Positions 17,564 to 26,858 are shown, counted from the stretch's first letter. The stretch is DNA of 64,000 bases from an uncultured Bacilli bacterium (GCA_934119965.1 CAKOTA010000003.1:44771-108770); one strand, 5' to 3'. The notes: a model not told the origin generated them from the sequence alone. Made by a program: numbers and translations.

Positions 17564-20141
17564 CATACCAATCATTTCCATATTCAAAATCGACTTTAAG
17601 TGGTACTGATATTTTATAACAATTTTCCATAATGTTATCAGCTATTTCAATTACTTTATCTAGTTCTTCTTTTAAACAATCAAATACTAATTCATCGTGT
17701 ACTTGTAAAATCATTTTTGATTTAATATTTTGTTTTTTAAATTCTTTATCAATTTCCACCATTGCTAACTTAATTAGATCAGCACAAGTTCCTTGAATTG
17801 GTGTATTAAGTGCAATTCTTTCACCACTTGCTTGAATATTTTTATTTTTATTAAACAGTTCTGGTATTGTTCTGATTCTACCCATCAATGTTCTTACATA
17901 TCCATCAATATATGCTTTACTAATTGTTGTTTCCATATATTCTTTTATACCTGGATAAGTATTTAAGTAATTTTTGATAAATTGATCAGCTTCAGTAGTT
18001 GAAATTTTTAAATTTTCTGATAAACCATATTTACTGATTCCATAAATAATTCCAAAGTTTACGGCTTTAGCAATTCTTCTATCATTAGATGTTACTTCAT
18101 CAATACTTTTATTAAATATATCTGATGCTGTTTTAGTATGAATATCAACATTATTTAAAAACGCATCTTTAAGAGAATCTATATTAGCCATATGAGCCAT
18201 TAATCTAAGTTCAACTTGAGAATAATCACCACTAACTATTACTGAGTTTGGACTTGGAACAAAAGCTTTTCTAATCATTCTTCCATATTCATTTCTAATT
18301 GGAATATTTTGTAAGTTTGGATCAATTGATGATAATCTACCTGTTCTAGTTAATGTTTGGGTATAAATTGTATGTATTTTGCCATCTTCTAAAATATAGT
18401 TTTTTAATCCCTCAATATAGGTTGTATATAATTTAGTAACTAATCTATATTCAATTATTTTATCAATAATTGGATGTTCATTTCTTATTTTTTCTAAGAT
18501 ATCTATTGATGTAGAAAAACCTTTTTTATTTTTTTTACCGTGCATCAAGTTTAATTTTTCAAATAATATTTCTCCTAATTGTTTAGGTGATGCTATATTA
18601 AATGTTGTTCCTGCTAAATCATATATTTCTTGTTCTAAAACTTCTATTTTTCCTCTAAATTCAACTCCCATTTCATCTAAAGTATCAACATTAACATAAA
18701 CTCCATTAAATTCCATATCTCCTAAAACATAAGAAAGTGGTATTTCAATTTCTTTAAACAAATATGTTAATTCTTTTTTTTCAATATTACTATATAGTAG
18801 TTCTTTTGTATCATAAATAAATCTAGCTTTTTTACAAGCTTCTTTGGCTGTTATTCTTGAATCACATTCTACATATATTTCTTTTGATTTTAGTTTTTTG
18901 TACATTGTATCGTAAAATGTAATATCATAGTTTAAAGTATTTGCTAAATAAGAAACATCATCTTTTATATTATATTCAAGTAGATATCCGGCTATTTCAG
19001 CATCATAATCAATACTTCTTAATTCTTTACCTAATTTTTTTAAGATTACATAATGTTTCTTTAAATCATATGTATATTTAATATTTTCATTAATTACTTT
19101 TGGATCAAATATTTCATATGGAATAAAAATATTTTCTTTACTATTTGATATTGCTATTCCTAATATTTTAGACATATGATAATTATAACCTAATATTTCA
19201 ATATATATGCTTGATGGTTCAGTTATATTAACTTCATCTATATTATCAATTATTTTGTAATTAAATTCTTTTTTTTCAATTTGTTTATTTTGTTTTAGAA
19301 ATGAATAAAATTCTAATTCCTCATACATTTCATTTAATTTATCTATATTTTTTTCTTTTACTTTTATATCATTTAAATTTATTTCCATTGGAACATCTTT
19401 AATGATGGTTGCTAAATGATATGACATATAAGCATTATCTTTATCAGTTTCTAATTTTTCGCGCATTTTTGGAGTCAATTTATCTAAATTCTCATATACT
19501 CCATCTAATGAATCATAGTCTTGTAATAATTTTAAGGCTGTTTTTTCACCTATTCCTTTTACACCTGGAATATTATCGGAAGAGTCTCCCATTAAAGCTT
19601 TTAAATCAATTACTTTTATTGGATCAATTCCATATTCATTTCTAAATGTTTGTTTATTATATCTTATATAGTCTTTTTGTTTTAATAATTTTATTTCTAC
19701 TTCATCAGATATTAATTGTAATAAATCTTTATCACTACTTACGATTAATCCTTCATATTCAGGATCCATTTCGCAATATTTTGAAAATGTTCCTATGATA
19801 TCATCAGCTTCATAATTATCTATTTCATAATATTTAATTCCCATATTAGTTAATAATTCTTTTGCAACTGGAAATTGAACTTTTAATTCTTCAGGTGTTT
19901 CATCTCTTCCACCTTTATATTCCTTATATTCATTATGTCTAAATGTTTTACCTTTATCAAAAGCTACTATCATATGTGTTGGATTTTCTTCATTTATTAT
20001 TTTATTAATCATATTTAAAAATCCATATAAACCATTTGTTGGAAATCCTTTGCTATTTTTCATAAAATTTCCATTGTATGCTGTTGCATAATAACTTCTG
20101 AATAATAAGTTATTACCATCTACCATTATTATTTTTTCCAT
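17553..20141 (-). CDS. polA: DNA polymerase I
   Basis: Replicates short gaps and removes RNA primers. The 862 residues contain an N-terminal 5'-3' flap nuclease (MVDGNNLLFRSYYA, DNYEADDIIGT, SSDKDLLQLI, GDSSDNIPGVKGIGEKTA), a central proofreading-fold domain without the DxE metal residues (so no proofreading, as in Bacillus and Thermus enzymes), and an intact polymerase domain with VSGDYSQVELRLMAHM, RRIAKAVNFGIIYGIS and LQVHDELVFD. The start is ATG 20141 after GAGAG. Confidence 0.97.
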   Translation of the reverse strand: MEKIIMVDGNNLLFRSYYATAYNGNFMKNSKGFPTNGLYGFLNMINKIINEENPTHMIVAFDKGKTFRHNEYKEYKGGRDETPEELKVQFPVAKELLTNMGIKYYEIDNYEADDIIGTFSKYCEMDPEYEGLIVSSDKDLLQLISDEVEIKLLKQKDYIRYNKQTFRNEYGIDPIKVIDLKALMGDSSDNIPGVKGIGEKTALKLLQDYDSLDGVYENLDKLTPKMREKLETDKDNAYMSYHLATIIKDVPMEINLNDIKVKEKNIDKLNEMYEELEFYSFLKQNKQIEKKEFNYKIIDNIDEVNITEPSSIYIEILGYNYHMSKILGIAISNSKENIFIPYEIFDPKVINENIKYTYDLKKHYVILKKLGKELRSIDYDAEIAGYLLEYNIKDDVSYLANTLNYDITFYDTMYKKLKSKEIYVECDSRITAKEACKKARFIYDTKELLYSNIEKKELTYLFKEIEIPLSYVLGDMEFNGVYVNVDTLDEMGVEFRGKIEVLEQEIYDLAGTTFNIASPKQLGEILFEKLNLMHGKKNKKGFSTSIDILEKIRNEHPIIDKIIEYRLVTKLYTTYIEGLKNYILEDGKIHTIYTQTLTRTGRLSSIDPNLQNIPIRNEYGRMIRKAFVPSPNSVIVSGDYSQVELRLMAHMANIDSLKDAFLNNVDIHTKTASDIFNKSIDEVTSNDRRIAKAVNFGIIYGISKYGLSENLKISTTEADQFIKNYLNTYPGIKEYMETTISKAYIDGYVRTLMGRIRTIPELFNKNKNIQASGERIALNTPIQGTCADLIKLAMVEIDKEFKKQNIKSKMILQVHDELVFDCLKEELDKVIEIADNIMENCYKISVPLKVDFEYGNDWYEAK

Positions 20142-20240
20142 AATATCAACTCTCTTTTGTTTTATTATAACATATTTTAAAGTATTTTATTTAATAATTT
20201 ATAATTCATTTAAATTATAACAAAAATATTATAATATATA

Positions 20241-20268
20241 TTGATACACGAATATATGTTGCTATAAT
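20241..20268 (+). promoter_or_regulatory. Toxin promoter, copy 1
   Basis: TTGATA (20241-20246), a 16-base spacer and TATAAT (20263-20268). A leader of about 57 bases follows, with a TTCTAACGAAG mini-hairpin next to the ribosome site. Confidence 0.75.
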
Positions 20269-20331
20269 ACTTATAGGAACATTTAATAGTTGGGTGATTT
20301 GCCAATCTTCTAACGAAGGGAGACTGGTAGC

Positions 20332-20415
20332 ATGAATAAGAAAGATTTTTTAATCTTATCCTTAATCATTATTATCATTCTATTAGTATTTTTACTATTT
20401 ATAGTTTTAATATAA
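20332..20415 (+). CDS. 27-residue hydrophobic peptide, candidate type I toxin, copy 1
   Basis: The frame starts MNKKDFLILSL and is then almost only Ile, Leu, Val and Phe, giving one membrane helix and no charged tail. That is the form of small membrane-damaging type I toxins, though I do not assign it to a named family. The ribosome site GAAGGGAG is 9-13 bases from the ATG. The leader segment 20288-20300 (AGTTGGGTGATTT) is complementary, with one G-U pair, to 20423-20435 just after the stop, so the mRNA can fold 5' end to 3' end. Copy 2 encodes the same 27 residues. Confidence 0.7.
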   Translation: MNKKDFLILSLIIIIILLVFLLFIVLI

Positions 20416-20418
20416 TAA

Positions 20419-20527
20419 GAAAAAATCACCTAACTCAGCAATGATTTAGGTGAAACCAAATTTATGAGGCAACACTCAATATGCGATATTGAATGTTCCT
20501 TTTTTATTTTATGTAATGTCGCTTGAC
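20419..20527 (-). ncRNA. Candidate antisense antitoxin RNA, copy 1
   Basis: A minus-strand promoter with -35 TTGTAA (20562-20557), a 17-base spacer and -10 TATTAT (20539-20534) predicts a start near 20527. A minus-strand terminator, TCACCTAA/TTAGGTGA (20426-20453) followed by TTTTTTC, predicts an end near 20419. The RNA of about 109 bases would cover the 3' untranslated region of the peptide mRNA, whose own terminator (AACACTCAATAT/ATATTGAATGTT then TTTTTT) ends near 20507. About 89 bases overlap. No transcript has been measured. Confidence 0.6.
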
Positions 20528-20673
20528 ATATTCATAATATCATATTAATTAATTTTTTACAAGTTCTTCTTATGTGGATTTTTTTAATTTCACATAATTT
20601 TCTTTATATTTTAAGTATTTTATTTAATAATTTATAATCCATTTAAATTATAACAAAAATATTATAATATATA

Positions 20674-20702
20674 TTGATGCACGAATATATGTTTGCTATA
20701 AT
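20674..20702 (+). promoter_or_regulatory. Toxin promoter, copy 2
   Basis: TTGATG (20674-20679), a 17-base spacer and TATAAT (20697-20702). Spacing is one base better than copy 1, while the -35 box is one base worse. Confidence 0.7.
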
Positions 20703-20764
20703 ATTTATAGGAACATTTAATAGTTGGGTGATTTGCCAATCTTCTAACGAAGGGAGGCGATAGT

Positions 20765-20848
20765 ATGAATAAGAAAGATTTTTTAATCTTATCCTTAATC
20801 ATTATTATCATTCTATTAGTATTTTTACTATTTATAGTTTTAATATAA
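20765..20848 (+). CDS. 27-residue hydrophobic peptide, candidate type I toxin, copy 2
   Basis: Encodes the same 27 residues as the peptide at 20332-20415. The ribosome site is stronger and better spaced (GAAGGGAGGCGATAGT before ATG). The leader pairs with the TCACCTAAC segment after the stop, as in copy 1. Confidence 0.7.
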   Translation: MNKKDFLILSLIIIIILLVFLLFIVLI

Positions 20849-20849
20849 T

Positions 20850-20959
20850 AATAAATCACCTAACCCAGCAATGATTTAGGTGACTGTCTAACTAACAAGG
20901 CAACACTCAACACGCTAACATTAAATGTTCCTTTTTTATTTTATGTAATGTCGTTTGAC
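20850..20959 (-). ncRNA. Candidate antisense antitoxin RNA, copy 2
   Basis: Minus-strand promoter TTGTAA (20994-20989), 17-base spacer, TATTAT (20971-20966). Terminator stem TCACCTAA/TTAGGTGA at 20856-20883, but the following T-run is interrupted (TTTATTATTA), so it may end less efficiently than copy 1. The middle differs from copy 1, which could make each antisense RNA specific to its own mRNA. Confidence 0.55.
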
Positions 20960-21090
20960 ATATTCATAATACCATATTAATCAATTTTTTACAAGTTCTT
21001 CTTATGTGGTTTTTTTAATTTCGCATAATTTTCTTTATATTTTAAGTATTTTATTGTTTAATTTTTAAATAATAATAAAGGTGATTATTT

Positions 21091-22017
21091 ATGAAAATAA
21101 GACTTGGATATGCTTGTATAAGTACAACCTTAGATATTACTACATCTGGTACTATTACTTATACCAATTTTCTAAAAGAAAAAAATTACAATAAAATTAA
21201 TAATTTAATTACATCTAATTTAACTAATTTAAAAGAATTATTAATTTATAATATTAAAAACAATATTCATTTTTTTAGAATGAGTTCAAATTTAATTCCT
21301 TTAGCAACTAAAGATGATGTTTGTTTTGATTATATTAAACCATATAAAAAAAACTATAATGAACTTAGCAAAATCATAAATGACAATAATATAAGAGTTG
21401 ATTTTCATTTGCCTGAGTTTTGCGTTTTAAACAGTACTTCTAAAGAAACTGTTGCTAATTCTATTAAAATAATAGAATATCATTATAATTTATTAAAAGT
21501 AATGAATATTAAAAATAAAGTTTTAGTGTTACACATAGGAAGTTCTGTGTTAGGTAAAAAAAATTCTATAACTAGATTTATCAACAATTTCAATAACCTA
21601 CCCAACTATTTAAAAGAAATAATTGTTATTGAAAATGATGACAAAATTTTTAATATCGAAGACTGTTTAGAAATAAATAAAAAAACAAACATTCCTATTG
21701 TTTTAGATTATCATCACTATATGTGTAATCCATCTGATTTAAATTTTGAAAGTATTTTCTCCACTTGGAAAACTACACCTAAAGTTCATTTTTCTAGTCC
21801 TAAAAGTAAAATTAAGAAAGAATTTAGAAGCCATAATGATTATATAAATAGTGACGATTTTATTGTTTTTTTAGATAAAATCAAGAATTTAAATTACGAC
21901 ATTGATATTATGATTGAAGCTAAAAAGAAAGACGAAGCTTTATTTAAATTAGTAAGAGAATTAAAATATAAGACTAATTATGATTTTATAGATGAAACTA
22001 CTTTTATAATAAAATAA
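21091..22017 (+). CDS. uvsE: UV damage endonuclease UvsE/UVDE
   Basis: Nicks DNA 5' of UV photoproducts and starts an alternative excision repair path. The 308 residues form a TIM barrel typical of UVDE: RLGYACIST at the start, FFRMSSNLIP, DFHLPEFCVLN, LHIGSSVLGK, IVIENDDK, VLDYHHYMCNP, KVHFSSP and MIEAKKKDEA carry the metal-binding His, Glu and Asp positions. The length is family-typical. The ATG follows AAAGGTGATTATTT. It lies downstream of the toxin-like repeats, with no evident co-transcription. Confidence 0.93.
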   Translation: MKIRLGYACISTTLDITTSGTITYTNFLKEKNYNKINNLITSNLTNLKELLIYNIKNNIHFFRMSSNLIPLATKDDVCFDYIKPYKKNYNELSKIINDNNIRVDFHLPEFCVLNSTSKETVANSIKIIEYHYNLLKVMNIKNKVLVLHIGSSVLGKKNSITRFINNFNNLPNYLKEIIVIENDDKIFNIEDCLEINKKTNIPIVLDYHHYMCNPSDLNFESIFSTWKTTPKVHFSSPKSKIKKEFRSHNDYINSDDFIVFLDKIKNLNYDIDIMIEAKKKDEALFKLVRELKYKTNYDFIDETTFIIK

Positions 22018-22043
22018 ATACGAATTATTTCGTATTTATTTTT
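22012..22043. terminator. Bidirectional terminator after uvsE
   Basis: Twelve-base perfect arms AAATAAATACGA and TCGTATTTATTT lie across the ends of the two convergent genes. Confidence 0.75.
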
Positions 22044-22681
22044 GTATCATAATATATAATTTTATCGTCACTACCAACCAATGATAAAGCATAATTTTTT
22101 AAACTATCTTCATTAGCATTTACATCATTAATTAACTTAATTTTATCAGAATTCGTCAAAATACAAGTACCATCTTGTAATTTTATTTTGATTTTATCAT
22201 CCTTCTTATAATCCTTCCAAGTATCCAATTCTACTATTGTAGCTATACCATCAGATAAGATTATTGCCTTATTATAAAAATAATTCAAATTCATTATATT
22301 TTTGTTACAAATATTAAATGAGTAATCAATACTTGTATTTGCTAACTGATCATAAAAAACGATATTTTCTTGATCATCAACAAGTGATTCAACATAATTA
22401 TTAATTGCTACCTCATCTTTACATTTTAATAATTGTGTTTGTGATGTACTACTTAAAACTAATAATCCATCTTCAGTAACAAATTGAATCTGTGAATTAT
22501 TATAATCACAATATTGACTTATACCTACTACAGATACATTATCAAAATTCTTTTCAACTACAATGTTAAATGATTTATTGAAATCAATTAACTGTTTATT
22601 ACATCCATTAAGGGATGTTAAAGTTATTAAACCAGTTGTTCCTAACATTGCTATCTTTTTATACAATTTTAAATTTTTCAT
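22025..22681 (-). CDS. Predicted lipoprotein of unknown function
   Basis: A 218-residue protein with a lipoprotein signal: a basic start (MKNLKLYKK), a hydrophobic core and lipobox SLNGC with Cys at residue 27. The mature part contains two similar halves, each with a YC/Y-Y strand region followed by VESLVDDQENIVFYD or LSLVGSDDKIIYYD, which suggests an internal duplication. No family is recognised. The ATG has AGGGGA upstream. Confidence 0.7.
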   Translation of the reverse strand: MKNLKLYKKIAMLGTTGLITLTSLNGCNKQLIDFNKSFNIVVEKNFDNVSVVGISQYCDYNNSQIQFVTEDGLLVLSSTSQTQLLKCKDEVAINNYVESLVDDQENIVFYDQLANTSIDYSFNICNKNIMNLNYFYNKAIILSDGIATIVELDTWKDYKKDDKIKIKLQDGTCILTNSDKIKLINDVNANEDSLKNYALSLVGSDDKIIYYDTKINTK

Positions 22682-22728
22682 AAATATCCCCTAGATTCGT
22701 CCCGTATTATAACATTATTATAATATTG

Positions 22729-24207
22729 TCAAATTTTTAAATAATTAGGATTTTTGCCTAAACCTGGTAACATCATTACATTACCCATATATACAATTAT
22801 AAAGCCTGCCCCATTACTTATACTAATATCTGTAATAGTCATTTCATTATTTTTAGGATAACCCAACTTTTTAGAATCATCAGTTATACTATATGGAGTT
22901 TTAGCAAGACAAATTGGTAATTTATATTTATCATAAAATTTAATTTTTTCTAATACATTACTATCATAATTAATTTTATTACAGTCAAAATATTGTAATA
23001 ATTTTTTAATTTTATTTTCTAATGTATCATTTAAAGAATAAATTTCATTTTTAATTTTATTTTCATTTAAATTTAAAATTATATTTGCCAAATCTAAACA
23101 ACCATCCTCACCATCTTTATACATTGTCGATACTACAAATGGTACATTTAATTTACTACAAAAATGTTCAACTTGTTTTATTTCTTCAACTAAATCATTC
23201 TCAAATTTATTAAGCGATACAATAACATTACTATTAAATTTTTTCATATTATTAATATGATATTCTAAATTAGACAAACCATTATTATACTTAATACTTT
23301 GAATTGTTACATTAATTACAACAACATCAGGATATATATCATTATTTCTACATTTTATATCAAATAATTTAATTGCTCCCATATCACTACCAAAACCAGC
23401 TTCTGTAATCACATAATCAGCTACATCTAGTCCTAAATTGGTAGCAACTAATGAGTTACAACCATGAGCTATATTAGCAAATGGGCCTCCATGAATTATT
23501 ACTGGATTTTCATATAAAGATTGAACTAAATTAGGTTTAAATGCTTCTTTAAGTAAAACATATAATGCATTTACACAATTTAAATCTCTAGCAAATATTT
23601 CTTTTTTCTCTTTAGTATACCCTATTATAATATTACCTAGTCTTGCTTTTAAGTCATTTGTATCTTTAGCTAAACAAAGTATTGCCATTATTTCTGAAGC
23701 CGGTGTTATTACAAATGATTCATTTCTATTTTTTAATTTTACATTTCTTAATTCACGGTCATTCATATCTATACATCTTTTAAATACAACTTTATCTATA
23801 TTTAATTCATTACCTTGATATATATGATTATCTATAATTGCACATAATAAATTATTCGAACTTGTTATTGCGTGAAAATCTCCTGTAAAATGCAAATTAA
23901 TATCTTCTTCAGGAACAACTGTTGCTTTTCCTCCACCTGTTGCTCCTCCTTTACTCCCAAATACTGGTCCTAAAGATGGTTCTCTTAATATAGCTACACT
24001 TTTTTTATTTAATTTATTTAATGAATCATTTAATCCAATTGTTAGTGTAGTTTTTCCTTCTCCATATGGTGTAGGATTTACAGATGTAATTAAAATTAAT
24101 TTACCTTTTTTTTGACTTTTATTACTATTAATTTTTGCTTTATAGTTACCATATAATTCAATATCTGTTAATTCTAAAGCATCAGCAATTTCATTTATTT
24201 TTTTCAT
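22729..24207 (-). CDS. fhs: Formate-tetrahydrofolate ligase, compact form
   Basis: Makes 10-formyl-THF from formate, THF and ATP for purine and initiator tRNA formylation. The protein has 492 residues; usual bacterial enzymes have about 556. The P-loop reads TPYGEGKTT instead of the usual TPAGEGKTT. Other conserved blocks are LREPSLGPVFGSKGGATGG, FTGDFHAIT, NPVIIHGGPFANIAHGCNS, ITEAGFGSDMGA and GAGFIIVYMGNVMMLPGLG. The shortening is in the middle and near the C terminus. The start ATG has AGGAGG nine bases upstream. It is downstream of prmC. Confidence 0.95.
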   Translation of the reverse strand: MKKINEIADALELTDIELYGNYKAKINSNKSQKKGKLILITSVNPTPYGEGKTTLTIGLNDSLNKLNKKSVAILREPSLGPVFGSKGGATGGGKATVVPEEDINLHFTGDFHAITSSNNLLCAIIDNHIYQGNELNIDKVVFKRCIDMNDRELRNVKLKNRNESFVITPASEIMAILCLAKDTNDLKARLGNIIIGYTKEKKEIFARDLNCVNALYVLLKEAFKPNLVQSLYENPVIIHGGPFANIAHGCNSLVATNLGLDVADYVITEAGFGSDMGAIKLFDIKCRNNDIYPDVVVINVTIQSIKYNNGLSNLEYHINNMKKFNSNVIVSLNKFENDLVEEIKQVEHFCSKLNVPFVVSTMYKDGEDGCLDLANIILNLNENKIKNEIYSLNDTLENKIKKLLQYFDCNKINYDSNVLEKIKFYDKYKLPICLAKTPYSITDDSKKLGYPKNNEMTITDISISNGAGFIIVYMGNVMMLPGLGKNPNYLKI

Positions 24208-24221
24208 ATTTTCCTCCTAGT

Positions 24222-24244
24222 AAAAAAATAGGATTATCCTATTT
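24222..24244 (-). terminator. prmC terminator
   Basis: On the minus strand, AAATAGGAT and ATCCTATTT form the stem, followed by T's. It separates prmC from fhs. Confidence 0.65.
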
Positions 24245-25054
24245 AGTTATTATAAACACAAATCTATCCAACCCTTGTAAATCTTGTTCAATAGTAATTA
24301 CTGAATTTGGAAAGTAATTTTCAGCAAATTCTTTAATTTTATTACCTTGTTTTTGACCTATTTCAAAAGCAATGATACTTTTTTCTTTTAAATATTTTTT
24401 ACTATTTTTAATAATTTCTTTATAGAAATATAAACCATTATCTTCAGCATATAAAGCTATATTAGGTTCATTATTTTTCACAATATCCATTATTTCTTCA
24501 TCATAGGCAATATAAGGTGGATTAGAAATAATTACATCATATTTTTTATTTAAAGGTTCTAACATATTTCCTTGATATAAGTTAATATCTAGATTATATT
24601 TTTGAATATTTTTGCGTGCTACATCTAATGCTTCACTAGATATATCTACAGCATCCACATTACAATCTAATTCCTTTTTTAGAGTAATAGCTATACAACC
24701 TGATCCTGTTCCTATATCAACTATATCAATTTTTTTATCAAATATATTTTTTATATAATTAATTGTTTTTTCTACTAATAATTCTGTTTCAAATCTAGGT
24801 ATTAATACATTTTCATTTATATCAATTATATTCCCATAAAAATCAACATTACCAATTACATATTGAATAGGTTTTTTGATTTTTACAGCTTCTACTTGTT
24901 TCTTAAAAATTTCTATTATTTCACTATCAACTTTTTGATTTAAATAATTTAATAGTTCTAATGAATTTAAGTTTAACAAATTTGATAGTAGAATATTTAC
25001 CAAGTCTGAATGAATATATTTTTTACCATATATAATTAATTCTTCTATAGTCAT
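24239..25054 (-). CDS. prmC: Release factor glutamine methyltransferase PrmC
   Basis: Methylates the Gln of the GGQ motif in release factors. The 271 residues contain an N-terminal helical domain (to about 80), the SAM-binding loop DIGTGSGCIAITL, and the substrate motif NPPYIAYDEE. prfA, its substrate gene, lies two genes upstream in the same direction, as is usual. The ATG at 25054 lacks a strong site. Confidence 0.93.
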   Translation of the reverse strand: MTIEELIIYGKKYIHSDLVNILLSNLLNLNSLELLNYLNQKVDSEIIEIFKKQVEAVKIKKPIQYVIGNVDFYGNIIDINENVLIPRFETELLVEKTINYIKNIFDKKIDIVDIGTGSGCIAITLKKELDCNVDAVDISSEALDVARKNIQKYNLDINLYQGNMLEPLNKKYDVIISNPPYIAYDEEIMDIVKNNEPNIALYAEDNGLYFYKEIIKNSKKYLKEKSIIAFEIGQKQGNKIKEFAENYFPNSVITIEQDLQGLDRFVFIITK

Positions 25055-25061
25055 AATAATC

Positions 25062-25340
25062 CTATTTTACAAAGAAGAATAATATTCCTTGAAGAAACAT
25101 AAAAATACTACTTGGTATTAAAATGTATATTATCTTTTTCATATTCTCTTTTAATATATATTTATATATTATATAGTTTATTGCTATATTAACTAAAACA
25201 ATTGCAACTAAAACTGATATATCTAAAATTGTTGAAAATGAACAATTAACTGATAATATCAAATAATTCATTAATCCATAAAAACTAATTAACGCCAAAA
25301 ATATATTAGTTATTATACTTATAGTAAAATATTTTTTCAT
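25062..25340 (-). CDS. Small membrane protein between prfA and prmC
   Basis: A 92-residue protein with three predicted membrane helices and no recognised family. Its ATG overlaps the prfA stop codon by one base, so it is translationally coupled to prfA. The stop is seven bases before the prmC start. Confidence 0.6.
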   Translation of the reverse strand: MKKYFTISIITNIFLALISFYGLMNYLILSVNCSFSTILDISVLVAIVLVNIAINYIIYKYILKENMKKIIYILIPSSIFMFLQGILFFFVK

Positions 25341-26395
25341 TATTCACCTCTTAATTTACGATTTTGATCTTCAGTAATTAATGCATCTATTACTTTATCG
25401 ATATCACCATTCATAACTCTATCTAAAGTATTTAAGGTAAATCCAATTCTATGATCAGTTACTCTATTTTGAGGATAATTATATGTTCTTATTTTTTCAG
25501 ATCTATCACCGGTACCAATTTTACTTCTTCTTTCAGCACCCATTTTTTCTTGTTCTTGTTGTTCATAATAATCGTATAATCTTGTTTGTAATATTTTAAT
25601 AGCTTTTTCTTTGTTTTTTATTTGTGATCTTTCTGTTTGTGAATAAACAACAATACCGGTTGGAATGTGTGTTAATCTTACAGCAGAATCTGTTGTATTT
25701 ACTCCTTGACCACCACAACCTGAACTTCTAGTTATATCAATTCTAACTTCATTCATATCTAGATTAAAATCTACTTCTTCAGCTTCTGGCATAACTAAAA
25801 CTGTTGCTGTTGAAGTATGAACTCTACCTTGAGTTTCAGTAACAGGAACTCTTTGAACTCTATGGGCACCTGATTCATATTTTAATTTTGAATAAACATT
25901 TTCACCTTTAACCATAAAGCTTATTAAAGTATATCCACCAGCTTCAGAATGTTCTTCATCTAATACTTCAATTTTCCATCCTTCTTTTTCAGCTAATTTT
26001 CTATACATTTCATATAAGTCTCCAGCGAAAATATTTCCTTCATCTCCACCAGCTGCTCCTCTAATTTCAACAATAACATTTTTTCCATCATTAGGATCCT
26101 TAGGAAGTAATACAATTTCTATTTCTTTTTTTAGTTCTTCTAAACGATTTTCTAATTTGTTTAGTTCTTCCTTAGCCATTTCTCCTATTTCTGGATCTTT
26201 TACCATTTCTTTAGCATCTTCAATACCATTAATAACTTCTTTATATTCTTGATAAATATTATATGCATCTTTTAATAAAGCTTGTTCTTTTGTTATTCTT
26301 AATGTCTCTTTTACATTACTAATAACTTCAGGTTTCATTAATTCTTCATTTAATTCATTATATTTTTTTTCAATGTTTTCTAATCTTTCAATCAT
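25340..26395 (-). CDS. prfA: Peptide chain release factor 1
   Basis: Terminates translation at UAA and UAG. The 351 residues have the GCGGQGVNTTDSAV catalytic loop and the stop-recognition PVT tripeptide (RVPVTETQGRVH). The ATG at 26395 has AAAGG nine bases upstream; an ATG three codons earlier abuts the site. RF2, needed because TGA also ends genes here, is not in the window. Confidence 0.97.
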   Translation of the reverse strand: MIERLENIEKKYNELNEELMKPEVISNVKETLRITKEQALLKDAYNIYQEYKEVINGIEDAKEMVKDPEIGEMAKEELNKLENRLEELKKEIEIVLLPKDPNDGKNVIVEIRGAAGGDEGNIFAGDLYEMYRKLAEKEGWKIEVLDEEHSEAGGYTLISFMVKGENVYSKLKYESGAHRVQRVPVTETQGRVHTSTATVLVMPEAEEVDFNLDMNEVRIDITRSSGCGGQGVNTTDSAVRLTHIPTGIVVYSQTERSQIKNKEKAIKILQTRLYDYYEQQEQEKMGAERRSKIGTGDRSEKIRTYNYPQNRVTDHRIGFTLNTLDRVMNGDIDKVIDALITEDQNRKLRGE

Positions 26396-26458
26396 ATTAA
26401 ACATCCTTTCAATGACTACTAAATTATACTATAAATATCAGAAATTATCAATAAAACA

Positions 26459-26482
26459 GAAAAAAAAGTAGTTTAACTACTT
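26459..26482 (-). terminator. Terminator downstream of the 26481-26858 gene
   Basis: On the minus strand, AAGTAGTT and AACTACTT form the stem, followed by nine T. Confidence 0.7.
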
Positions 26483-26858
26483 ATACTAATAGATATAATG
26501 CGCAAAGATATAGTAGTCCTAAAAGACTCATTACTAAGCTTAATAGCATTGGTTCAGCATACCCTAATTCAATATTTTCATATAATCTTGCTTTACCATT
26601 TCTTTTTACTTTTTGTTTTCCCCTTGTTTCACCACTATTTATTTCTGGATTTTCTTTTTGAATTTCTGGATAAGCATATACTGCATTACGATACTCATTT
26701 GCTACAGTAACTGGTAATATTCCTTCATTAATATCTCTTTCTAATAAAGAAGGATCATTAATATATTGTGTTAATAAATCTATATTGATATTAGGTTTTA
26801 TTTCTAATTCAGTTGTTTCTCCAAATATATCTTCTAATTCATCAAAGTTATTATTCAT
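26481..26858 (-). CDS. Tail-anchored hypothetical protein
   Basis: 125 residues, not recognised. The acidic N-terminal part (FDELEDIFGETTELEIKPNIN) is followed by a basic linker (RGKQKVKRNGKARLYENIE) and one C-terminal membrane helix (MLLSLVMSLLGLLYLCALYLLV, about 22 residues). Such a layout leaves the body in the cytoplasm. The ATG follows TAGGTGAT. Confidence 0.6.
   Translation of the reverse strand: MNNNFDELEDIFGETTELEIKPNINIDLLTQYINDPSLLERDINEGILPVTVANEYRNAVYAYPEIQKENPEINSGETRGKQKVKRNGKARLYENIELGYAEPMLLSLVMSLLGLLYLCALYLLV

Larger units (their letters stand above)
20180..20611 (+). repeat. Direct repeat unit 1: complete type I toxin-antitoxin-like module
   Basis: About 432 bases that are nearly identical to 20612-21055. 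Both start AAGTATTTTATTTAATAATT. The unit holds a promoter, a structured leader, a short hydrophobic peptide gene, an antisense promoter and convergent terminators. It explains half of the 949-base gap between polA and uvsE. Confidence 0.85.
20612..21055 (+). repeat. Direct repeat unit 2: second toxin-antitoxin-like module
   Basis: The second copy of the 432-base unit. It is best conserved in the promoter, leader, peptide gene, terminator stem and antisense promoter. It differs most in 20884-20925, the part of the antisense RNA that lies between the two terminators. Confidence 0.85.

Noticed and set aside
20662..20859. A 65-codon minus-strand frame across the second toxin-like module
   Set aside because: It lies antisense to the conserved peptide gene, has no counterpart in the first copy at the same length, and no ribosome site.
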